A stretch of 64,000 bases of DNA from Micractinium sp. NFX-FRZ (taxonomy: Eukaryota > Chlorophyta > Trebouxiophyceae > Chlorellales > Chlorellaceae), in NCBI GenBank assembly GCA_029339195.1, contig JAPTJF010000144.1, positions 62,001 through 126,000 of the forward strand, written 5' to 3'. The position numbers and the translations under genes are program-made. The notes below the pieces were generated by a model. The model was not told the origin of the DNA. It ran no database searches and saw only the letters and a list, made by a program, of their open reading frames with translations. Position 1 is the stretch's first letter. Each line of letters begins with the position of its first letter. This document shows, in pieces, positions 47,495 through 58,400 of this stretch.

Positions 47495-48463
47495 TGCCAG
47501 CCAATGCCAGCCAATGCCAGCTGAGCCTGGCTGCCTGGTTGGGCCCGACATGAACACGCACGAAGCAAGGTCAGCTGTGTCCGGCCCTGCAGTGCAGCGG
47601 CACTGGCACTGCGGTACCAGTGCAATCATTGATCTCACCCCTTTTGTCCTACCAATCCTACGTACTCTGTCAAACCCAAGCCATGCAGTACACTCTGCAT
47701 CCCCCCATTCTTCCCTCGCACCGCGCCCTTGCACAGCCCGCCCGGTGCCGTCTCTTCAGGCGCAGGCGCCACCGGCGCCCCTGCCACAAGATAGGTCCAA
47801 ACCCCTGGCCTCGCCCACCCCATCTGCTTCCCACACACACAACCCCGTATGAGCCACCCCTCCCTGTATGCGCCTTTCCCCCACCATCTCACTACCTTTT
47901 CGTGTCCCCCCCACCATCCTCCGAAAAGCAATGTTTTGCAATGTTCTTCCCCACCCCTTGTCAATGTGCTTCCCCTCGCTTGGCACGTTGACCGGCTGGG
48001 GGAGTGGGCTGTTGATCTAATGGTCGCAGAGGCATGACGGCCCTTCAGGCGGCAGCACTTGCGCCACTTAACCCAAGTGGGCTGTACCCAGGATGGTGGT
48101 TCCAGCAGCAGTGGGAACAATGCTGGATCCAGCGTGCTGCGCAGCCACCAACCCCACGCTGCCGCCGCCACCGCCGCTGGCGCGTGGCCACTTCATGCCC
48201 GCTTGGGGCAGTATGGGTGTTGCAGGAAGTTGCAGGGAAGTTGCAACTTGAGACGCTTGCAAACCACCTACACCATGCTTTGGGAGTTGCTGTGCAGGTC
48301 ATAATCTGATTATTGCTTCAACACCTCGCAGCATTGTCCAACCTCAAGGTAGGTGCGTCTGCCCCCCTCCGCCCAGCAGGGCTAGCAATCGGCATTTTGG
48401 AAAGGATCCAACCAGTCATCAGCGCTCCTTGCCCTGTCCACAGAGCCGCCCCAATTGAGGCCA
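47495..48463. other. Gap after gene B
   Basis: Contains a small tandem (aatgccagcc three times, 47489-47520). The stretch up to about 47560 resembles the end of gene A. No further exon recognised; the right end should be the promoter of the broken copy. Confidence 0.4.
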
Positions 48464-48807
48464 TGCGTGGGGACCAAGCAACGAAGTGCCTGCTGGTGGC
48501 AGCAGCTCTCCTTGCTGCGATGCTCCAACCCATGGCGGCACAGAAGCCTTCGATGCTTGTGTTGAAATTGTGAGCAAGAGGCGCGGCAGAGAGTGGGTTG
48601 GGGCGAGCGGGAGGGTCCCTGCCGCTGCCGCTACCGCCGCTCAGGTTTCTGCTGGCCACTGCTGCGGCACACGTTCGCAAGGATAGGCAGGTTGCTTGCA
48701 AGTGCACCTTGCTGTTCACCGAATACCTCTGCAGGCCCTGCCTACTGCTCCACCAATTCGACGCGCACGGGGCCCGTCTGCTCCGCCGACGGTTCTGCCG
48801 CCGCCTT
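48464..48807 (+). pseudogene. Broken 5' fragment of a gene C-like receptor
   Basis: Exon 1 (48464-48570) reads a signal peptide MRGDQATKCLLVAAALLAAM and PSMLVLKL, very close to gene C exon 1. The next exon (48735-48807) keeps PAYCSTNSTRTGPVC but has lost about eight bases at its start, including the codons for GW, so it no longer joins in phase. None of the later exons follow before gene C starts at 49420. A truncated tandem duplicate. Confidence 0.7.
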
Positions 48808-49419
48808 GCGAGCGCGGCCGCCTCGGCCCGCCCTGCCTTGCAGATATATACACTTGCCAAGCACTTGCCAGTGCTTCAGCAGCAGCTAGTGACCTCCTGT
48901 TGCTGTCGCCACCGCCCGCCGCCGCCGCCGCCGACGCCAGGCACCACCGCCGCCTCTGCCGTCCAGTGCCAGCCTCAGGGGCTAGCCAATTCGATGCATG
49001 TGGTATGCTGGGCGCCTTTGCGCAGCACCGTGCTCTATAAATCCGTTTCTCCGGCAACATCTGCTGCCCACGACAAAGTTTGCTGCAACCGCCCGTGGCA
49101 CGGGACCTGCTGCCTTTCGATTTTGTGTGCAGCATTGTGCCCCAAAGAAGCAAAGAGCTACGCTTTGCTAAAGCGCCAGCCTGCCACGTCATGTGAACAA
49201 GGGGGCCAGGTGTGGACACTGAAAGCGCTTGCAATCCATCATGATCGTATGATGAGCGTCTGCGCAGCATTTTTAACAATCGGAAGGGACTGTATTTGTA
49301 CATCGCAGCTCTGAGCAGCACTGTCCCACCTTTCCGCCCCCCGCAAGCGGCACTTTGGGGAGCAAACCAAGCAATTCTCGGCGATCCTGGCGCGCCCCAA
49401 TCGCCTGAAGCCGGCGGCC
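48808..49419. other. Gap before gene C
   Basis: No exon recognised. The last 90 bases resemble those before the broken copy, so they may be the shared promoter end. Confidence 0.4.
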
Positions 49420-52400
49420 ATGCGTGGGAACCAAGCGAGATGCCTGCTGATAGCAGCAGCTCTCCTTGCTGCGGCTCTCCACCCCGTAGCGGCACAGACG
49501 CCTGATATGCTTGTGTTGAGATAGTGAGCATGCGGCGGTACAGAGAGTGGGCGAGGCGGAGGGATAGGGGGCACACCGCCGCCGCTCAGGGGCCTGCTGG
49601 CGGCTGCTGCAACACCACTTCCCGAGGCAACTCGAGCCAATTGCATGTTATTGCGGTTCACTGAACTTCCCCTCCTATGTGCAGCGGCTGGGCCCCTGCC
49701 TATTGTTTCATCAACTCGCCACGCACGGCGCCCTTCTGCCCCGCCGGCGCTTCTGGCGCTGCCTTGTGAGCGTGGCCGCCCCGCCCAGCCCCCTCCCGTC
49801 CTGCGCACCCTGCCTGCCTGCCTGCCTGCCGCATGAAACATGCATGCCTGCCTGCCTGCCTTGAACCCTGCCTGTGTGCCCTGCAAACTGCCCAGTACTC
49901 TCAATGTCTACATGCACTGTGACACAGCACCCCTTTCGTGCTTTCCTGTTCCACAGCAACGCCTTCCGCATCAACCGCCTCTACGGGGCCACCCCGGATG
50001 GCGAGGATTTGAAGGGCGACTGCGGTGCGCCCTCCTGGGACCCGGCCCTCGTTCCCCAGGACCTGCTGCCAGAGCTGGAGTGCACCTGGAACAGCTACCA
50101 AGGTGGGGCAACGGCTTGCATGCAGGGACTCACAAATCACCACCTGCAACGCTGCCCGCCCACTCGTGCCTCCCCCACCGGAGCAGGCAGTGCAGTGCTC
50201 GCAGCAGCCGCTCCGTATCACACTGCTGCGTGCCCCACCCTGCCCCCATCTTTCTGCCCGCAGTTCCAAGCAACAACGACCTGCTGTGGTCGACCATTTG
50301 GGCCGAAAACAGCACGAGCGGCGGGTGCACGGGGCTGCCGCAGGTCTGCTGGCGCGCGTGTGTGTTTGTGCTGGCGCCCCCTGTGTGTGTGCCGCGCTAC
50401 TGCCGCCAGAGTACTGTCTAGCACCTGAGCTTTATTTTGTGGAAAGCACTCGAGGGTTAAAAGCATTTTGGGTTGAAAGCACTTGGGCTCCCCTGCTGCA
50501 GGATGAGTGGATGCGTGCGGCTGTCCAGTTGCGCAATCAGTACAACGTAGATGTGAGTTGGGCGCCCCTGTAGTGATCATTCAAAGCACAAGGGTTTTAG
50601 CGCTTGTGCATCCAGCTTGCAGCGGAAGCGCCTCGATTCACCCTGGCTGGCAGCACCAGGGCAAGCACAGCGCTCGACTGCCTGCCATTGCCACTTCTAT
50701 GGCTTCTCCTTTCACCCTCGAACCGCCTCACTTGCCCCCCATGACTGACAACAGGTTGCCCTGAAGGCTGCCGGCATCCCGATGACCACCACCACTACCG
50801 GCAATGACCTGAGCCTGGCACTGGTTGCCGCATTTGGCAGGCTACCTCACATCACGTGCAGGTGAGGGCGCGCCCCCTGATGCATTGCGCAGCCATGTGC
50901 TGCGCGGCATGACAAACACTGCTGTTGCTGCTGCTGCTGCTGCTGTCGCAGCCAGCGACGCCGCTGTCGCCACTCGTGTCTCATCTGGCCTGCTGCTGCT
51001 GCTGCTATGCCCAGCTGGGTGCACTGGTGACAGCCCCTCTGCCGCCCACACATGCAGTGATGGCAAGCAGTCATCCGTCTCCCTCTGCTTCACCACGACT
51101 GCCCCATTCTCCCTCATCGACTGCCCGCCTGGCCGCAAGTCCTGCACAGGTGCGCGCTCATGTGCACACACACACACACACACACACAGCAGGCAGCAGC
51201 CGAAGGGTGGCAGCCACGGGAGGCATGGCATGCACATGCGGGTGCCGTGGTACCGCTGAGTGAGTGCAGCTGCGTGCCGCCTCCACTGGTTCTGAGGCCT
51301 GCTCGCTGTGCTGCCCGCTGCCGCCCTCTGCTGCAGAGCAAGTGACGCTGCTGCAGGGGTCGCTGGTAAGGGGGACAGCTAGCCGGCCCGGGCAGCAACA
51401 CATCAAGCAACCCTGCCTGCAACTTCTTGCAAACATGCAGCAGGACTTGCACGGCCTGTGAACGGATGTGTGTGTGCGTTATATAAGGCAAGACTGAGCC
51501 AGCTTTCGGTGTGACCACTTGCAGGTGTCAGCGCAGTGTGCCCGGTACTACCCAGGTGTGCTGGCCGCCGCACTGCCACCCACGGTGGCTGCGCCTCCGC
51601 CCGCCGTGGCCTCGCCGCCACCTGTTGTCGCCTCCCCACCTCCCTCTGTGGCCTCACCGCCACCTGTCGTTGCATCGCCGCCACCTGTCGTTGCATCGCC
51701 GCCTCCCAGGCAAGCCTGGATTGAGTACTACCACTCAGCAGTGGCTGCAGGCAATGTTGTGGGGGGCGATAGGGAGGGGAAGGATGGTGATGCATGAGAT
51801 CACCACCTCCCAACTCTCGCCACTCTCAACCCGCATGCTGCTTGATCAAGCTGACGAGCTGCACAGGCCAAGCTCCCAAGGAGTCGCTGGCATTACGTCC
51901 AGGCAGCAAACTCCTGCATGCCAAGTGCAGGGAACTGCCCAGCCCTTGGTTCATGCAGTGCACACCCTCTTCACTCAATGCTTGCGCATTTGCGTGCTCC
52001 CGGCGGCCTGCAGCCCCTCTTCCTCGCCCCCGCCGCCCCTCGCACCCCAGTCGCCGCCTCCCCTGGCCAGCCCCTCCCCTGCCGGCAGCCCTCCCCCCCT
52101 GGCCAGCCCTTCCCCGGTGGCCAGCCCTCCCCCCCTGGCCAGCCCTTCCCCTCCACTTGAGCTTGGCGATGTGTCGGCAACCAGCGTGCCACAGGCCTGC
52201 GCCCGAGTTCACATCGAGGACTACACAAAAGACCTGCCCATTGTGCGTCCCACGCTGAGCCATGCTGGCGTGTGCTGGCATGCACCGCAGGCTGCTAGCC
52301 AGCGCCCCCGCCTCTGCCGCCGCCGCTGCTGCCCCCGCTGTTGGCGAGGCCAGCCAGGTGCCTTGAGTGTGGCCCGCCTCTCCACGACTGTCAACTGCCC

Positions 52401-55400
52401 CACCGGTGCCCGCTCATCTCCCGTGGCTCCACCAGTACACGCACCCACGCCCACATCAAGGCGCTTGCTTTGCTTGCTTTGCTTCACATCTTCTTATCCG
52501 CTTGCAACGTCTGCGCCGCCTCCTGGGCCTTGTGTGCAGGTGATGGGCAACGTGTCTGCCAACGGCGCCTCCTGCCCAGACGACGCCCTGGCCTGCATGC
52601 CCGGCTGCAAGAAGGCCATCCAGCGGGTGGGTGGTTGGGGCACAACGAGGCACAGGGACACCACCCTGTGCTTGAGCGGCGGCCAGCGGGGCGGGTAGGG
52701 AAGGAGACTTGCTGACTCACGAGCTGCTGCACTGCATGGCGCCTCTACTCCTGCATCTGCCTGCCTGCCTGGGCTGTGCCCCCGCCCCGGCAACTGTAGC
52801 CTGATGGCACCCGCCAATCCAACCCCCACTGTCTGACTGCCCTGCTGCCGCAGCTGGGTTATGACTGCGTGGTGTATGTCCGCTCCAAGCAATGGGTGTA
52901 AGTGTGGAAAGGGGTCCGCCCATGTGGGTATGGGGCCTGGCCAGGTCCCCCCCAGCCGACCCTTGCAAGCTCGCTTTGCTGGGGGTGTGGGCGGTTGTGC
53001 CAAGCTGCACGCCGTGCACCGCTCTCACGGCTGCCGTTGGCAGCGCGCGGCCCGGTGTGCAGCAATTAGAAAGTCATCAAGGAGCCATCCATTGCCTGGC
53101 TGCCAACTGCCCACCCCTGCTTGCCGTGCATGTGCAGTGACACGGCCATGCAGACATGCGGCCTTAAGCTCAACAGCGTAAGCCTGCCTGCCGCGGTGTA
53201 CCCTGCACCCTAGCTCAGCAGCCCCCATGCAGCCAGCAGCGCCCGATGCAGGAGTAGCTAGGCACGTGGACCACGGGCGGGCCCCCTCCCCCCTCTCGTC
53301 CATACCAGTCAAGACCCTGGTCAGACAGCCCGCCAGGCTTCGGGCCCTGGCTGCCATGTGCCTGCCCTCCACCACCTGTTCACACGCTGAACAGACATGC
53401 CCTCTGCCCTGGCCCCGCCCCCTGCAGATCAACCCTTGCTCTGCCAAGGAGGTGCCCGTCGGGAATCAGCAGCAGTACGGGCCCGCGCTCAAGTCCTGCC
53501 CCACCGACCCCTCCCAGGCCTGCACCTGCGACGCCAACGCCGACTGCATGGGCGCACTCTACAACGTGAGCTGCCCTTGCCCCGGATGGCACCCGAAGTT
53601 ACACAGAGCAGGCAGGCGGGCAGCGGCAGGGCAGTGGGCAACATGGCACAGCTGTATGCTGGGTTGACTGCTGTGCCAGCACAGCGCATGCAGCGCCACA
53701 CATCCCTGCGCGCTGACTGGCGCCCTCACTATGGCACCTTGCAGCTCGGCCGGCGCTGCTCCAAGTTCTTGGGTTTCGACTACGGCCCCTTCACCCCCGA
53801 TGACTCACAGTGGTGCGCTCAGGGCGGGGTGGGCAGCGGCACCGTCTGGTCAGCAAGCCGGTCAGCTTTTTCAGCACTGCGGAACTTGCAAGCACGGCAC
53901 ACAGTGGAGGGCCGCTGACTGGCATCCGCCGCGGTTCCCACAAAAGGATGTATTGCAGTGCACAGCAGCCTTGTCAGCCTTGTTGCCTTTCCAGCCCCTC
54001 TAGCTAGTGCCACTGCTTCTAACGATTGCGTGCATGTGAGTGCCTGGCTGCTGCCCCCTCCGCCACGCCGCTGCCACTGCGTTGCTCATGAACGCGTGCG
54101 AACCTGCTGTGCAGGACCGACCTGTACACCCGGTGCGGCATTGCCCTGGGCGGCTTCGAAAACGAAAACCAGACCCTGCCCTGCACGTGAGTGTTCTACA
54201 GCTGGGTTATTTACGTGCCAGAGGAGGTGCCAACAAGCGGGCAATTGAGGCTGCGGCGTCCCGCCGCGTGCCAGCCTTCGTGCTGCTTGGAACCCTCCCG
54301 CCTGCTGCATGGAACCGTGCTGCTGGCTGACATGTCAAGGCCCGCTGCAGCTTCCCCAAGATCTCAGCCAGAATAACTACTTGAGTGCTGACAAGCTGGG
54401 CCTGTTGTGCAATCTGCAGCTCCACGTCTGGCTCCCCCTCCTCCAGCTCTGCCCCCATTGGAGCCATCGTGGGCGGTGTCGTTGGTGCGCTGGCGCTGGT
54501 GGCAGGTGAGGGGCAGGCGGTGGGAGGTGGGCTGGGCAGGCATTCAGCAACTGGGTGGGCGTTGCTGGGGGCTGGGCGCGTTTGGGGTGTTGTAGGTGCG
54601 GGGCAGGCGGTGGGTGGTGGGCTGGGCAGAGTCGCCGCTGGGTGGGCACTGCGTGGGCTGGGTGCTGGTGTGGCAGGTGCAGGGCAGGCGGTGGGTGAGG
54701 GACGGGCGGTGGTGGAGGGGCAGGTGGTGGGAGGTGGGCTGGCCGGGCAATTCTGGGTGCTGGGCAATGCTGGGGGCTGGGCACTGGGGTGGGTAGGTGA
54801 GGGGCAGGTGCTGGGGGCGTGTTGGGGCTGGGCGCAGCTCATGCACACGGCTTGATCAGTGTGCAGTACATACAGGGTGAAACATTCATAGTGCCCGGGG
54901 GCCAGGCTGGTAGCTGCCTGGACGCCTTTGGGCGCAAGCTCTCGAGTATGCTCCGCTGGCTCGTGCCCGCCCCCAGCCCACCACCTGCGCACCGCCTACA
55001 CGCCCCCACCTGCTGCCTGCAGCCGGCGTCGGGCTGTACATCTACCGCCGCCGGAGGCAGCAGCGGCCGCCCGCCTCGCCTCCCTCCAATAAAGAGAAGA
55101 GGAGAGAAGAGGACACGTTTGGCGCCTATGGCTCTTATGGTTCCCCAGGCATCGACAGCTACCTGTCCCAAGGTTATGGCAGCGGCGGCGGCGGCGGCGG
55201 CACACGAGGCGCCTCCGCGGGGCTCGGCCCCAGCGGCGGCAGCGGCATCCCCGCTGCCTGGGAGGGCCACGCGCCTGCCGGCATGACAGCCATGAAGGCC
55301 GCTCTCATGGAGGTAAGTGGAGAGGAGCGTGGGCGAAGCAACCAATCGCAGCTGCAGAGGGGGTGAAGGGCAGCTGCTGCATGTAAGGAGGCGGCCAGGG

Positions 55401-58400
55401 GTGGCAGGGCATCCATGCGGGCTAGGCGAGGCAGCAGGCAGTCCGGGCGGCCTCTTCACGCCCTCAACATGCGCTCAAAGCACGCCTCTTGTCCCCACCC
55501 TTGCCCCCTGCAGGCCAACCCTGGGCCCAAGGCAGGCGTGGGGGCAGCAGCCGCAGGCGGGGCGGTTGCAGCGGTGGGCGGGGTGGCGGCGATGGCAGGC
55601 GGGGCTGCCGCGTATAGCGGAGCGCCGTCGTCGTCTGGCCCACGCACCCCGGTGACGCCTGGCGCAGCCTACCCTGCTGCCAACACGCAATGGACCAGCT
55701 CCCTGGGCAGCTCTCAGTGAGTGTGCAGCAGCTCTGCACCAATCAATCGAGCAATCGCTCAAGCGTGTGTAGCGCCTGCGGGGCCAGCGGGGCGCATTGG
55801 AATAGACCGGGGGTGAGTGGGGCTATGGCTGAGCAGACCGATCTAAAGAGAGGGCGATTCTCGCTCCACCCGTTCCAGCGCACCTCACCTGGCACGTCAA
55901 GACAACCGCCCGCCCGCCCGCCCGCCTGCCTGCCTGCAGGATGCCCCTGGCCCAGGACCCCCTCATGTCCTTCATCCAGTCACAGGTGCACCCTGGCCCA
56001 CCTGTCCCTTGCCTCCCAGCCCCCCTCCCGCCCCCCCTCCATGGCCCCTCCTGGCATCTGCCCCATGCGGTTGCTGCTTCCACCCCCCCTTCAAAGCCCC
56101 CCCCTCTGCTGCTGCCGCGATCCACCGCCCCACACGACTGCCCTGCCCTGACTTGCCTGCCCTGACTTGCCTGCACAACAGCACACCCGTGCCGCACCTT
56201 TTCCGCAAGCTGTCCCCCGCAGCTCCACCTGCATGTGGTGCCGTCCCCAGCCCCGTTCCACGTTAAACCCCCACTTCTTGCACCATGCCTGTTCGCCTGC
56301 AGGTGTCGACCGTCTCCCACACTGGCTCGGGCTACACTGGCGTGTCCAGGCGCACCTCCAGCGCCGTGATGGACGTCCGCCCCTGGGTGAGCACGCACCC
56401 CATGCTGAAATGCCCTCTCCGCCCACATTTTTCGGCCGGCGTGCCGCTGCCGCTCCCCTCACATTTTTCGGCCGGCGTGCCGCTGCCGCTCCCCTCGCCC
56501 CCGCTGCCGCTGCCCCCTAGATGCCATCACTATCCATTGGGGTCCTTACCAAGGTCTTCAAGCCCCCCCAGCCCACCCCCGCCCCACCCCACCCTGTCCC
56601 CTCCCCTCACAGGAGATGAGCTTCACTGAGCTGAGCATCGTCAAGCCCATTGGGGAGGGCTCCTTTGGGCGAGTGTACCTCGCAAAGTGAGGGGGACGGG
56701 GCAGCCTTGTGTACTGCACATGCGCGTGTGTGGGGAGGCCCGCCTTATGGTATGCATCTGTTGGGGTGAGGGGTGAGGGGCGCGTTATGCATGTGTGTGT
56801 ATACGTGCGTGCGCGTGCACCTGGCCATAAGGTGGGCTGCGGCATCGCCTGTGTGCGCTGCGTGTGCACCTCCTGATGAGCGGGGCGGCCTCCCTGTGCC
56901 TCCTGCTCACTCCCGACCTGTTCTCCTCCTCAAACCTCACAGCTGGCTTGGAACCCCAGCGGCAGCCGCAACGCTTTCCAATGAGAGGCATCCGCTGTCC
57001 TTGCCCTGGAAGGCATCAGCTGTGGTACTGACCCTGCTCCCTCTCTCCACCTGCCCCCGCAGCTGGCACGAGACGGCGGTGGCGGTCAAAGTGCTCATGA
57101 TGGGCATGCCGGGCATCGCCTCCGCCGGCGATGCGCAGCGCATGCTGACGCTTTCCACCCCGGTGGTCAGCAGGCTGGAGGAGGAGGCGGGCCTGCTGGC
57201 CAGCCTGCGGTGAGCGAGGAGCACGGGTGACAGCCACAGTCAAGGTTGGGATTTGGGAGTATGGTGGAGTTGCGTGAGGGGAACAGGGAGGGCGGAGTGT
57301 GGAGAGGTAGAAGGGCAAGGAGGCGGGGGATCAAACTTCCACCGGTCAGCCAGCTGGCCAGGCAGCGAGTAGGCACATTGGCTCCTCGCTCCTGCCCCGC
57401 GAGCTCTCTCGCCCTACACACACACCCACAGGCAGCTCATAGTAGTATTTGAAATGCCTGCCAGGGCAACACACGCAGGCTCCAGAAGGCGGTGGCGGTG
57501 GGAGGTGTGTGAGGAGGGCAGAGCGGCGGCGGTGGTCCCACCGGCCCGCTGGCGCCCACCTGCCTACCTCCCTCACATTGGTTTGCTTCTCCGCTCTCCT
57601 CCCATCCCGCTCCTCTCTGTGCATGCAGGCACCCGCACATTGTGAGCTTCTACGGGGTCACCTGGGAGCCGCCCTGCATCGTCACCGAGTTCCTGGCAAA
57701 CGGCTCGCTGGCGGACTTGCTGGCGGAGGCGCGCCGCGACCCCGCCGCCGAGGCCGTCCTCACCTGGCCTCGCCGCCTGCAGATGGTCAGTGGTGGTGCA
57801 GCAGGGCTGGGGTGGGGGTGGGGAGTGGGGATGCTACGAGGGGCCCGGTGGGAAGGGAAGAGAGGGAGGGAGCATGCTGGGTGGGGGGGGGGAAGACGCG
57901 GGGTGTGCAAGCGCCGGGCATGTGTGCATGATCGGGGATCCCACCCTCGACACGGTCGGCTCCCTCGTGCCCTCAAGCCGCACTCCCTGCTGACCCACCC
58001 TGTCCAACCCCCATGCCCCGCCCCCACCCCCCACTCATTTTGCAGGCGCTGGATTCCGCGCTGGGCATGCTGTACCTGCACACCCGCCCCAGCCCGGTGG
58101 TTCACCGCGACCTGAAGAGCGCAAACCTGGTGGGTGGGTGGGCGGGTGGGCGGGAGGGCAGGGGCGGCGGGCGGGTAATTGGGGAGCGCCCTCCCAGTGG
58201 GGGGAAGCCAGAGCCCAGGACGGCGAGCTGCACGCCAAATCCCGTGTGGTGGTGTGGTCGCGGTGGCCCCCAGAGGCACACTCTTAACGACACACTGCCA
58301 AGCCACTTCTCCTGTTGCCGTGCAGCTGGTGGATAGCAACTTGCGTGTCAAGGTGACCGACTTCAACCTGTCCAAAATTCTGGCGGACTCAACCAACAAC

